Shown here: positions 8,920-17,395 of the stretch, in pieces | How the letters are laid out: each line of letters opens with the position of its first letter | Position numbering within the stretch: the stretch's first letter is position 1 | Assembly: GCF_004369205.1 (NCBI RefSeq) | Contig: NZ_QFGA01000001.1 | Span: 2,232,001-2,296,000 of the forward strand | Origin: Pelotomaculum schinkii | GTDB taxonomy: Bacteria; Bacillota; Desulfotomaculia; Desulfotomaculales; Pelotomaculaceae | DNA: 64,000 nt | Reading direction: 5' to 3' | The notes under the pieces: generated by a model | Databases searched by the model: none | Told to the model about the DNA's origin: nothing | The model's input: only the letters and a program-made list of their open reading frames with translations | Position numbers and translations under genes: made by a program

Positions 8920-9319
8920 TTGCTTTCCGGTTTTCTGAAAATACCCAAAGCCGGTTTCCTATATAATTGACAACCAGGCCGCCCCCTGTTGCTATAAACT
9001 TGCTAAGCCAAAGACTCAACTGATTTTCATCATGCAAAACGGCCAGCAGGCCGAGTGACACCAGCAAGGACAGCCCGTTCACGATGATAAAACTCCCGGC
9101 CTCCAAGGCGTTAGCTTTCCTTACAACCCGGAAGGTCCACCTTCGATTGAGAAAATAACTATTCACAATACCGGCCACATAAGCCAGCGCCTGGGCCAGT
9201 AGATATGGAATCCCGCCTAAAGTCAGAAGAAAAAAGGCGGTAAAATCTATAGCCGTATTTCCTAACCCTACCGTGCAAAAACGCAAGAACCGGGCAGCTC
9301 TATGCTTGTTTGCGAACAC
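8903..9319 (-). CDS. GtrA-family membrane protein
   Basis: 138 residues with four hydrophobic helices and the GtrA pattern: RFLRFCTVGLGNTAIDF at the N-terminus, YFLNRRWTF in the middle and NYIGNRLWVF at the end. GtrA-like proteins are thought to move or present polyprenyl-phosphate-linked sugars. The GTG start has AGGGAG upstream inside the end of the preceding glycosyltransferase gene (20-base overlap). It fits a pathway in which the GT2 enzyme makes a polyprenyl-phosphate sugar, GtrA helps flip it and the GT39 enzyme uses it. Confidence 0.85.
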   Translation of the reverse strand: MFANKHRAARFLRFCTVGLGNTAIDFTAFFLLTLGGIPYLLAQALAYVAGIVNSYFLNRRWTFRVVRKANALEAGSFIIVNGLSLLVSLGLLAVLHDENQLSLWLSKFIATGGGLVVNYIGNRLWVFSENRKASGEIS

Positions 9320-10283
9320 GCCAGGTCACTCCCTTAAGCTTTGAACTATCAGCTTTTTCCTGATTCCGAAGAATATACAGCGGGCGGTTTTTGGTTTCAT
9401 CATAGATTCTGCCGACATACTCCCCGAGGATCCCCAAAATGATCAGGATTACACCGTTGAGCAACAGCAGGCAGGCTATTAACGATGACCATCCGGCGAC
9501 CGTGTTGTTCGTAAATAATCTTTGGCCCAAAGAGATCATCAGGTAGATAAAACTTGCCAGCGAAATTATAAAACCTAGATATGTGGCCAACTTCAACGGT
9601 TTATAAGAAAAAGAAGTGATCCCGTCCATCGAGAAGCGAAGCATTTTCTTCAGCGGGTATTTGGTCTCTCCGGCAAATCGTTCTTCCCGGACATACTCAA
9701 CGGCTGCAGAACGAAAACCCACCCAACTGACCAGCCCGCGCACAAATCGATTTTTCTCCCGAATGCTGCGCATGGCGTCGCACACTTTCCGGTCAATCAG
9801 GCGAAAGTCGCCGGTATCAAGCGGAATATCCACTTCTGTCAGCACGCGCAGAGTACGATAGAACAAAGCCGCGGTCCATTTTTTGAACAGTGTCTCCCCT
9901 TTACGTTTTGAACGTTGCGCGTAGACGATATCATAGCCTTCCCGCCATTTGTCAATCATTTGCGGGATTAGCTCGGGCGGATCCTGCAAATCGGCGTCGA
10001 TAATCACAATGGCGTCCCCGCAGGCATAATCCATGCCAGCGGTGATCGCTATTTGATGCCCGAAATTACGAGAGAAATCTAAGAGCTTAACACAATTGTC
10101 CGATTCAGCCAGGCCTTCTATAATTTCTGCCGTCCGGTCCCGGCTGCCGTCGTTGACAAACAGCAATTCATACGGCTCGCCGATTACCTGCATGACTCGT
10201 GTCAGCCTGCGGTAGGTTTCATGTACAACGGCCTCTTCGTTAAAGACCGGTATGATTATGGAATAGCAAACGTTTCTTGTCAT
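9300..10283 (-). CDS. Family 2 glycosyltransferase, polyprenyl-phosphate sugar synthase type (GtrB/YkcC-like)
   Basis: About 327 residues: a GT-A domain beginning YSIIIPVFNEE, the metal site in VIIDADLQDPPELI, the GDFRLIDRKV and RFVRGLVSWVGF motifs of the DPM1/GtrB group, then two C-terminal membrane helices. I chose the ATG at 10283 (GAGG nine bases upstream) over the TTG at 10313. The product is expected to be an undecaprenyl-phosphate sugar. It is the second gene of the operon and resembles the ykcBC arrangement of Bacillus. Confidence 0.88.
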   Translation of the reverse strand: MTRNVCYSIIIPVFNEEAVVHETYRRLTRVMQVIGEPYELLFVNDGSRDRTAEIIEGLAESDNCVKLLDFSRNFGHQIAITAGMDYACGDAIVIIDADLQDPPELIPQMIDKWREGYDIVYAQRSKRKGETLFKKWTAALFYRTLRVLTEVDIPLDTGDFRLIDRKVCDAMRSIREKNRFVRGLVSWVGFRSAAVEYVREERFAGETKYPLKKMLRFSMDGITSFSYKPLKLATYLGFIISLASFIYLMISLGQRLFTNNTVAGWSSLIACLLLLNGVILIILGILGEYVGRIYDETKNRPLYILRNQEKADSSKLKGVTWRVRKQA

Positions 10284-10360
10284 CAATCTCATCCTCGTTA
10301 AATATTTTGCCAAGGCGAGTCAGGGGACGGTTCTCTGTCTCATTCATCCCCTTTAGGTTT

Positions 10361-12511
10361 TTAAAGAGTTACCTCATATAATACGTTTTCGTTCCCCCTG
10401 CCCATAGGACCACTACTCTGGGAAGAGCCTGTTTGCCAATCTTCCCCTGGCACCTCCGTACTGTTGGCCCGGATCCACTCCATCACTTCGTTCGAGCCGC
10501 CTCTGCCGCCGGAACCGGAGCCCGACGGAATCAAGAAGTATTTCACTTCCTTGTTGGCCACCATTTGCTGCAGCTTCTCGACCGTGAGAATGGGGTCCGA
10601 ACCACTATATCCCCCCATAGCTATGACCGCTTTGCCGGTTTCAATGATATAAGACTCGGCCGTGGAGGCCTCGGTGGTGGCAAACAGGATAGTTTCCCCC
10701 GTATTATTCCTGGTCACATATTCAAGTAATTTATCGTTAACACTTAAACCCTGCCTCCCACCGTTGCCCTGTCTTTGGCCGAAGCCCTGTTGGCTGGGGC
10801 CGGCTTGAGGCAGATGGCTGTTGTCGCCATAGAGAAGCGGCGTAGCCGACCAGTAAAGTGGCGCCACCAGCAGTACCAGCATCCCGGCCATGGCCGTCAG
10901 CTTTTGTTTTTTGGATACCAGGACTAAGACCAGTGCCAGTCCAAGGCCTGCGGCTCCGATGCCGATGGACCAGCCTGCACCGATTTGCTTTTGGTAGGGC
11001 TGCAGTATATACAGTTCAAAAGCTGTTGTCACCAGAATACCCGCCGGTAAAAGCCACTTTTTCCAGCCTGCCCGGTCACGATAGTGGTTCCAAAGCTCAA
11101 CCCAGCCTCCTCCGGCGAGCGCCGCAATAGGTGGGGCAAGCATGATCATGTAATAGTGATGGAAAAAGCCCGCTACGCTGAAAAACACCATTCCCGGGAT
11201 TAACCAGGCCAGCCAGAACAATGTCTCTTTTTCTTTGTCCGTAAGCTCTCTTCTCCGGCGCAAGCCTGCCAGCAAGCCTGTGCAGGCGAACGCTACAAAG
11301 GGCAGCAGCCAGCTGATTTGTCCGGAAAGCGCGGATTGGAACAGGCGCAATGGACCGGCCTGGCCGGTACCAAACATACCGCCGCCCCCTTCGGGCATTT
11401 GACCCGGTCTTCCATTACCCTTACCCTCTGGGTCATAGCCTTGCGGACCGTTGTTACCAGCTTGACGCGGCTGCCCATTGGGCATGTTGCTCCCGTCCTG
11501 TGGTGGCTGCTGGTTGGACATGTTGTTTCCCTTCTGTGGCATTTGCTGCCCGCCAGGCGCGCTGTTTCCATCCTGCGGAGCCTGCTGCACTTGCTGCTGG
11601 CTGGACGTATTGTTTTCGTCCTGCTGCATTTGCTGCCGGTCCGGTTTTGTGCCCCCGTCCTGCTGCCTTTGCCCTTGCTCCGGAGCAGCGCCACCTGGGC
11701 CCATGCCACCCCTGCTCATTCCCTTCAGGCGCTGGATCCCGTTATAGCCGAAGGCCAGCTCCAATACGGAATTCGTTTTGCTGCCTCCGATATATGGGCG
11801 GTTTTCTTGAGGGACAAGCTCTACGGCAACAGCATAGGACACGGACACTCCGACCAGGACAACTGTTGCCGCCGCAAGGATAGCCAGTTTCTTTTTCCAG
11901 GCGCCCTTGAATGCAAACAGGTACAATAAGTAAAAAGCCGGTACGACCATGTAAGCTTGCAGCATTTTCATATTAAAGCCGACACCAATCATGGCAAAGG
12001 CTCCAAGCAACCAGGGCAGTTTCTGATTGCGAATCCCCCGGAACAACATCCAGGCAGCGACAAGGAGCGTAAATACCAATAAACTGTCTATATTATTAGT
12101 ACGGCTCACCGCGACGGCAATCGGGGTACAGGCTATAATCAAGCTCGCGAGCCGGGCAGCCGTTTGACCGAAGGTCGGTTTGACCAAAATATACATCAGC
12201 AAAACGGAGCCGACACCGGCCAAAGCCTGCGGGAGAATTACGCTCCAACCATGCACCCCAAAGACATAGGCGAATACTGTCTGGACCCAAAACGTGACCG
12301 GTGGTTTATCCACCGTAACGTACCCGGCCGGATCAAGAGAAGCGTAGAAAAAATTGTGCCAGTTTTGCAGCATACTGGTTACGGCCGCAGTGTAATAGGC
12401 ATTGGCGTACTGCTCCTGCCAGATGTTGAAAATATTTAAGAAAGCGGCTAGCAAGGCAATGCCTATCAGGAGCCAGTCTAAGCTTCGGCCTTGTTCCAGT
12501 CTCATGGTCAT
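10361..12511 (-). CDS. GT39/ArnT-like membrane glycosyltransferase with a Gln/Gly/Asn-rich insert
   Basis: 716 residues, about ten membrane helices, and the PMT/ArnT-like N-terminus (DPAGYVTVDKPPVTFWVQ, with acidic residues in the first loop), as in B. subtilis YkcB. Residues of roughly 265-380 form a low-complexity stretch of imperfect repeats (PQDGN, QQMPQ, GNNMSNQQ) predicted outside the membrane, and a second Gly/Gln-rich patch lies near residue 580. These proteins transfer a sugar from a polyprenyl phosphate donor to a cell-surface acceptor. A second ATG at 12505 has better spacing from GGGGGG. A six-box 11-bp repeat array lies upstream. Confidence 0.85.
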   Translation of the reverse strand: MTMRLEQGRSLDWLLIGIALLAAFLNIFNIWQEQYANAYYTAAVTSMLQNWHNFFYASLDPAGYVTVDKPPVTFWVQTVFAYVFGVHGWSVILPQALAGVGSVLLMYILVKPTFGQTAARLASLIIACTPIAVAVSRTNNIDSLLVFTLLVAAWMLFRGIRNQKLPWLLGAFAMIGVGFNMKMLQAYMVVPAFYLLYLFAFKGAWKKKLAILAAATVVLVGVSVSYAVAVELVPQENRPYIGGSKTNSVLELAFGYNGIQRLKGMSRGGMGPGGAAPEQGQRQQDGGTKPDRQQMQQDENNTSSQQQVQQAPQDGNSAPGGQQMPQKGNNMSNQQPPQDGSNMPNGQPRQAGNNGPQGYDPEGKGNGRPGQMPEGGGGMFGTGQAGPLRLFQSALSGQISWLLPFVAFACTGLLAGLRRRRELTDKEKETLFWLAWLIPGMVFFSVAGFFHHYYMIMLAPPIAALAGGGWVELWNHYRDRAGWKKWLLPAGILVTTAFELYILQPYQKQIGAGWSIGIGAAGLGLALVLVLVSKKQKLTAMAGMLVLLVAPLYWSATPLLYGDNSHLPQAGPSQQGFGQRQGNGGRQGLSVNDKLLEYVTRNNTGETILFATTEASTAESYIIETGKAVIAMGGYSGSDPILTVEKLQQMVANKEVKYFLIPSGSGSGGRGGSNEVMEWIRANSTEVPGEDWQTGSSQSSGPMGRGNENVLYEVTL

Positions 12512-12599
12512 GTCCCCCCACTTAATTCCTCATGTCCATTTATACGATGAATAACCCATCGTAATATACGTGCCTTATATCACAATAATAACCAATTTA

Positions 12600-12660
12600 G
12601 CTGAATTGACACTTAACAGCAACTGAATATTAATTGAGAGCCAGCTGAATATACGCTGAA
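12600..12660 (-). promoter_or_regulatory. 11-bp-period direct-repeat array (6 boxes) before the GT39 operon
   Basis: On the minus strand the hexamers TTCAGC, TTCAGC, CTCAAT, TTCAGT, TTAAGT and TTCAGC follow each other with exactly five bases between them. A TATAAG lies 20 bases after the last box. It matches the array before the macA-like gene almost box for box, including the degenerate third and fifth boxes. Confidence 0.75.
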
Positions 12661-12713
12661 AACAAAGCCCTGTTTTTTGATGATGCAGGAGGTTTCCTGC
12701 CGCAAACAGCAAA

Positions 12714-12752
12714 ACGGCATTCACGCACTGGTAAACCGTGCATAAGTGCCGT
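12714..12752 (-). terminator. Intrinsic terminator after the Mpv17-like gene
   Basis: Stem ACGGCA / TGCCGT with an inner GCAC / GTGC pair, followed on the minus strand by TTTT. A closely similar hairpin lies at 37671-37708, also beside a repeat array. Confidence 0.65.
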
Positions 12753-12796
12753 CACTAAAGTTGTCGATATAGACAAAAAATATATTTTTAAAATAA

Positions 12797-13456
12797 CTAA
12801 CTGTTGGCTTTCCTTTTAGCAAAGGAAAGGATCCCACCCAAAGCAATACCCAAGGCAGCCGCCGCCAAAACCCTGTACACAGGTGGAAGCATAAATACAA
12901 TGGTATGCGCGGGTACCCAGAAGAAAGGTAATGTTTTGGCATAAACAAATTTAATAAGATTATCAAGGTTCATGTTTTTAATAACTTCATCTACAGTCGG
13001 TTTGGCGCCACCGGCAAAAGACAAATCTATATACGTATCTGTGAACCTGTGAACACCCATCAACGTTACTCCGAAGGTAATGTTCATAATTAAACTTGTA
13101 AAAAATGCTGATACGATTTGATAGCCGTTGCCAGGCAAAAGCCCATTTGCTAATGCTGCAGTAACACCAGCATTAAAAATTGTAAATGAAAGCGTAATTC
13201 CCATACCAAAAATACCCCAAAGGATCGATTTATAGATGGCGCCTTTCGGTTTAACCCATTCACCGGTTACAATTCGCGCGCCCAACCAGTCACCCATTGA
13301 GGCTAAGATAAAAAACTTAATAAAGCCCATGGAATAAGGATGTGCTGTCGTTAGTGTTACAAAAACAGCATGAGTTGACGGATAGATTAATAATGCTGCA
13401 ATGACCGCCAGTATCGCTAACCAAATAATATCCCCTATATTCAATCCCTTTTTCAT
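12797..13456 (-). CDS. Membrane protein resembling the Mpv17/PMP22 family
   Basis: About 220 residues from the ATG at 13456, chosen for GGGAGTGG upstream. Four to five hydrophobic helices are visible. The end (WVPAHTIVFMLPPVYRVL...GGILSF) resembles the Mpv17 signature of Trp-Pro, Asn-Phe, Val-Pro and Tyr-Arg-Val spacing, and the start (HPYSMGFIKFFILASMGDWLG) resembles its HP...GD motif. This is recognition by eye of a weak family pattern. Bacterial members have no established role. It is a single-gene unit between two hairpins. Confidence 0.55.
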   Translation of the reverse strand: MKKGLNIGDIIWLAILAVIAALLIYPSTHAVFVTLTTAHPYSMGFIKFFILASMGDWLGARIVTGEWVKPKGAIYKSILWGIFGMGITLSFTIFNAGVTAALANGLLPGNGYQIVSAFFTSLIMNITFGVTLMGVHRFTDTYIDLSFAGGAKPTVDEVIKNMNLDNLIKFVYAKTLPFFWVPAHTIVFMLPPVYRVLAAAALGIALGGILSFAKRKANS

Positions 13457-13534
13457 TGTTACCACTCCCAAACAAATACTGCCAAGATTCTTTCTCGCAA
13501 TAAATTCATAACTCATCTCACAAATGAACTATTG

Positions 13535-13590
13535 TAATAGGGCTCATTAGTATTATAGTTTATCTTTAATACTATTAGGAGCCCGTTATT
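13535..13590 (-). repeat. Long imperfect hairpin upstream of the Mpv17-like gene
   Basis: GGGCTC-ATTAGTATTA and TAATACTATTAG-GAGCCC face each other around an 11-base loop. It lies about 80 bases before the start codon. It could be a leader structure or a terminator remnant. There is no T run on the minus strand. Confidence 0.5.
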
Positions 13591-13968
13591 TGATAAATAA
13601 AATTGCAGGTCCACCTCCCCATCCTGCTAGCAAATTTATCCTGACGTTAATAAATAAGCAAGTTATATGCCAGCAAAGGCTTTTGGCTGCCACATAAACC
13701 ATACATCCTGAAATCCTGAGTATCTATCAATAACGGGGGCCTTGCCAATCACTCCATGCCGGAACTAATAAAACCAACAAAAATTTATGTGTATAATTTT
13801 TTAACACCTTCAGTGCCTGGTCATTATTTGTACAATTAATTGTACTGAGCTTATGGACTCACAATACACAAGGGAATTTTATACGGCCGGCTTCCTGTGA
13901 CGCCGGCGCACACTGCTATCAATCGGGCGCTTTGTCCTTCTTTACTCCAGGCATCTTAAGGAGTGACC
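13591..13968. other. Intergenic region without a recognisable gene
   Basis: I see no coding signal. A GCCGGC / GCCGGC hairpin at about 13885-13910 lies just after the radical SAM gene and may be its terminator. Confidence 0.5.
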
Positions 13969-16053
13969 CTACCTGTTTACTCCCCTATACAAAGGGTCCC
14001 CCGTAATACTTGTCAAGTTATAAGCGCAAAACGGGATGATGCGCCTATCCGGACTCACCACATGTATATAGCACTCCTGCAACCTGGTCAAATCAAGATT
14101 CCAGGCATCCTGAAATGCCATACCGGATACAGCCAAGGTATACAGGGCTCTGCGTTCCAAAAACTCATCAAAAGATCCGGGCGCCGCATACCTGGAAATC
14201 ACCCACTTGGGTTCCGGCGCGCTGCTCCATTGACGGGCCACATACTCTCTGGCTTTTTTCGAATCCCCGGCCGGCTTTTGCTCCGTGGAACTACTGCAGC
14301 AGCAGTTTTGTGTCTTTGGCAATACCTTGAGCGTGCCGTCGGGTTGCAAAAGGAAGCTGGCATTGAAGGAACAATAGGAGTTTTCAGCCGTACCCGGTCT
14401 AAAGTCTTCCACCTTCATCTGTCCACCGGTCTGTTCTTCGATCGCGCGCAACACATCTGGTATCGTTATGCGCTCGTTTTTCTTTTCTCCATACCTGCCA
14501 AAATAACTGACCGGCTGGAAATGAACTCCCCGTATATGTGGCATGTTTTCTATAGCAAAGCGGATGATCGGACCGATTTCATTTTCGTTCAAGCCGGGCA
14601 CGAGGGTGGGGACCAAAACCACCCCCAGGCCCGCGTCAATGCAGTTTTCGATGGCCTGAAGCTTGGTTTCGAGCAACTTGCGGCCTCGTAAAGCGAAATA
14701 AGGCTCATCGCTCATTGCATCAAATTGCAAAAACACACAATTAAGTCCCGCCTTTTGCAGCGTTTCTACATAGGCAGGCTCTTCGGCAAGGCGCAATCCA
14801 TTGGTATTGAGCTGAAAGAAAGAAAAACCTTTTTCCTTGCCCAAACGGATGATGTCTGCGATGTCATCACGCAATGAAGGCTCGCCGCCGGATAATTGGA
14901 TGTTAAAAGGTCCGCCGCAGCGCATCAAGGTATCATACCACGCGCCAATCTCCTCCAATGACGGGTCCGGGGCGGCGTTTTCCTGCGAGGAAGCAAAACA
15001 GACCGGGCACAAAAGATTGCATCTGTTGGTAATCTCAAGCAATACGCAACAGGTATTCTGACGATGGCCGGGACAAATGCCGCAATCATAAGGGCAGCCC
15101 TTGTCCACTTTTGTGATGCAGCTGACAGAGGGAGAAGGCTGTCTGATAAGCTCCCATGATTTATAGTCAGGAGGACCGTTCCAGATGATAGTTTTATAAT
15201 CACCATGTTGCGGGCAGGTTTTTTCCAAATAAACTTTAGCGCCATATTTGACCTTTTGCGCCGGAATACGCGAAAGGCAAACCGGGCAAAGGCTTTCTGT
15301 TTCCCCCAACACGATCTTTTCGGGAAAATACGGGCATTGAGACTGGATGCACTTTTGATTATTCATAAACTGGCTGCAGATGTAGCGGCTACGACCATTA
15401 TTATCAAACTCTTTGATGTTTCGTTTGGCCGTTTCAATTGAAATCATCGCATCCCGTTTACAACACCTTGGTCCACCAAATCGACTGATTTCTAATAGCG
15501 CCAAAGCTGTCAGGCGGTTGGCAGCACCTCTTTCCTCCTTGGAATAAGGAGTTACCTGATGGATGATAGAATAAGCGACTCCCACGCCGACCCCGGCCCC
15601 ACAGGCGCCATGAGTCCCGCATACCCCGCCTTTAATGTCTTTACCCCGCTTTATGGCTTCTTTTATTGCCTGCGCTTGTTTGTCTTTTACTGAATTGCCG
15701 TATGCAGTCACCAACACTGCAGCAACGATACTGTGATATTCCGGGCCATGCATGTGCAAACCAGGCAGTTTAAAAATCTGTAAGGCAATTTCTACAGGAT
15801 CTGTTAAATTTGTAGCAACACATACCCGCTCCACAACATCAAGAATTTTTTCTCTATGACACTCATCACAAATATAATGACCATTTACACATATAGTATT
15901 GGACTGTTCTTCCTTACCGCAAATCACGCATTTAACATCTATAGCAGAATCAGCATTATAAAATAATTCTCCCCCGCATACCAAACAACCGGATGCATGA
16001 TCAGTATTACAGCTACAAATAATCTCCTTTTGCATTTTTACATCTTTCACCAC
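13969..16053 (-). CDS. TrsS-like radical SAM protein with N-terminal DUF5714
   Basis: 694 residues. Residues 1-220 form a cysteine-rich DUF5714-type domain (CLVCGG, CVICG, CDECH, GGVCGTHGACGAGVGVG, GPRCCKRDA). A linker follows with CPVCLSRIPA and KTCPQHG as in Tes-like radical SAM enzymes, then the CxxxCxxC cluster motif CNLLCPVC near residue 350 and a GGEPSLR box. A CCC run (QNCCCSS) falls where, as I recall, some relatives carry selenocysteine. It ends the companion cluster of the aldehyde oxidoreductase. The start may be GTG 16053 or ATG 16035. The family name is from memory and the reaction is unknown. Confidence 0.8.
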   Translation of the reverse strand: MVKDVKMQKEIICSCNTDHASGCLVCGGELFYNADSAIDVKCVICGKEEQSNTICVNGHYICDECHREKILDVVERVCVATNLTDPVEIALQIFKLPGLHMHGPEYHSIVAAVLVTAYGNSVKDKQAQAIKEAIKRGKDIKGGVCGTHGACGAGVGVGVAYSIIHQVTPYSKEERGAANRLTALALLEISRFGGPRCCKRDAMISIETAKRNIKEFDNNGRSRYICSQFMNNQKCIQSQCPYFPEKIVLGETESLCPVCLSRIPAQKVKYGAKVYLEKTCPQHGDYKTIIWNGPPDYKSWELIRQPSPSVSCITKVDKGCPYDCGICPGHRQNTCCVLLEITNRCNLLCPVCFASSQENAAPDPSLEEIGAWYDTLMRCGGPFNIQLSGGEPSLRDDIADIIRLGKEKGFSFFQLNTNGLRLAEEPAYVETLQKAGLNCVFLQFDAMSDEPYFALRGRKLLETKLQAIENCIDAGLGVVLVPTLVPGLNENEIGPIIRFAIENMPHIRGVHFQPVSYFGRYGEKKNERITIPDVLRAIEEQTGGQMKVEDFRPGTAENSYCSFNASFLLQPDGTLKVLPKTQNCCCSSSTEQKPAGDSKKAREYVARQWSSAPEPKWVISRYAAPGSFDEFLERRALYTLAVSGMAFQDAWNLDLTRLQECYIHVVSPDRRIIPFCAYNLTSITGDPLYRGVNR

Positions 16054-16056
16054 TCT

Positions 16057-16722
16057 CTAAACACCCTTTGTTGAAACAGATAAAAAATAGCCCGGTTTGG
16101 CAAACTTGGCATGGCGCCATTGCTTGCAATCAAATAGATTCTCCAGGCTCCCATATTCCCAAATCGCCCTAATGGCAAATTCCGTGAAGGCTTTGGAGCA
16201 ATCAATAAATTGAATACCCGAAAACCCGCATTGCTTTAACAATTCCACCCATTGGTCTTGCATCATCAAACTGACGTCCAGCGTATCCAGTCTCGTGGTT
16301 TGCGGTTTCCGGCGCACATATAAATCGGATATTAAGACCTTGCCGCCGGAAATCAAAAGCCGGTTACACTCTTCTAAAACATGTTGAGCCGGCATCACGG
16401 AAAGACTGCATTCACAAATCACGGCATCAAAAGAGCCCGCATCAAATGGCAGTTCAGTTCCATCAGCGACCTGCAAATACGCATCAGGGTATTTGATACG
16501 GCCTTTTTCGATCAGTTTTTGAGAACTATCCACGCCTATTGCCTGAAAACCAAGCTTGTTCAATTCAGACACCGTACTTCCCAAACCACAGCCAATATCA
16601 AGTATTCTCGCCCTGTTTTCCAGTGCCGCCAATTCCAGCAATTGTCCGGTAAGCTGCAATCCGCCCGGCCTCATGGCGCCTTGCGGCATTTGCATCCAGG
16701 TATTGCTTTCATATTTATTCAT
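16057..16722 (-). CDS. SAM-dependent methyltransferase (TrsM / DVU_1556-like)
   Basis: Class I methyltransferase: SAM site ILDIGCGLGSTVSEL, acidic residue in AIGVDSSQK, and VADGTELPFDAGSFDAVICECSLSV. The ATG at 16722 matches the start of the conserved core (YESNTWMQMPQGAMRPGG). A TTG at 16777-16779 overlapping the upstream stop is an alternative with GGAG in front. It sits between the C-GCAxxG-C-C gene and the radical SAM gene, three bases from the latter, in an order I recall from the Desulfovibrio DVU_1551-1559 region. The substrate is unknown; a role in maturing the molybdenum enzyme is inferred from context. Confidence 0.8.
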   Translation of the reverse strand: MNKYESNTWMQMPQGAMRPGGLQLTGQLLELAALENRARILDIGCGLGSTVSELNKLGFQAIGVDSSQKLIEKGRIKYPDAYLQVADGTELPFDAGSFDAVICECSLSVMPAQHVLEECNRLLISGGKVLISDLYVRRKPQTTRLDTLDVSLMMQDQWVELLKQCGFSGIQFIDCSKAFTEFAIRAIWEYGSLENLFDCKQWRHAKFAKPGYFLSVSTKGV

Positions 16723-16775
16723 GGGCTGCCCCCCAAAAAATTTGTGTAGATGAGGCTGTTTTATGGATGGATACT

Positions 16776-17168
16776 TCAAATAAAGTCATGCTCCTGCAAA
16801 ATTTCCAGGCATTTTTCTGTGGTTTGCAAAAGAGCATCATTGCATATCCAGGCAGGCTGGCCTCCCGGACCCAGTAGATCGACACAGTTGACTCCGCCGA
16901 AATGAGCATCAAACCAATCCACCAGTTCCGCACATACTTTCCGCAAGGTTTCCTGATCGAAATCATATAGGGCCAGCGCGCAAACTCCTCCTGATAAAAC
17001 ACCGCAAGTATGCTGCGCATACATGCCATAACACAACCCGCGTATTGACTGCACCAAATCAGCGTTTTCCTTTCCCTGCGGCTCCAACCCCACAAGGACA
17101 AGTATCATCTGCGCACAACAAAAGCCTTGCATTTTCAGTTCCACGATGCGCTGTTGTACCGAATCCAT
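16776..17168 (-). CDS. C-GCAxxG-C-C family redox protein (DVU_1555-like)
   Basis: 130 residues with the conserved cysteine pattern: GFCCAQ near residue 16, CGVLSGGVCALAL near residue 55, and further Cys at VCAEL, VNCVD, WICND and EKCLE. The family is thought to bind metal or carry electrons, but no member has a proven reaction. It is co-transcribed with the methyltransferase and the zinc-ribbon gene. Confidence 0.82.
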   Translation of the reverse strand: MDSVQQRIVELKMQGFCCAQMILVLVGLEPQGKENADLVQSIRGLCYGMYAQHTCGVLSGGVCALALYDFDQETLRKVCAELVDWFDAHFGGVNCVDLLGPGGQPAWICNDALLQTTEKCLEILQEHDFI

Positions 17169-17196
17169 TACAGACTTTCCTCCCTGAAAAGCTATA

Positions 17197-17394
17197 TTAT
17201 TTATCTTCCAATTCTCTTTCTATCTGCTGCATTTTACCCATCACAACCTCTTCCGGGATATAAACAAGCTTGCACACCGGGCATGTTGGAAATTGATGCG
17301 TCATCCTGTGACCAAGGTATTCAAGATTGATACTTGTCAGCTCCAGTTCCCTATTGCACTTCGTGCAAATGAGTTTGTCCGGCTCCATCACCAC
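17197..17394 (-). CDS. Small CxxC/CxxC zinc-ribbon protein (DVU_1557-like)
   Basis: 65 residues with CTKC and CPVC knuckles separated by about 25 residues and a helical acidic tail. The GTG start follows the upstream stop by one base and uses GAAGGAG inside the end of the upstream gene, so it is coupled to the dicluster flavoprotein. It is a probable redox or metal-binding partner of that protein. Confidence 0.75.
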   Translation of the reverse strand: MVMEPDKLICTKCNRELELTSINLEYLGHRMTHQFPTCPVCKLVYIPEEVVMGKMQQIERELEDK

Positions 17395-17395
17395 A

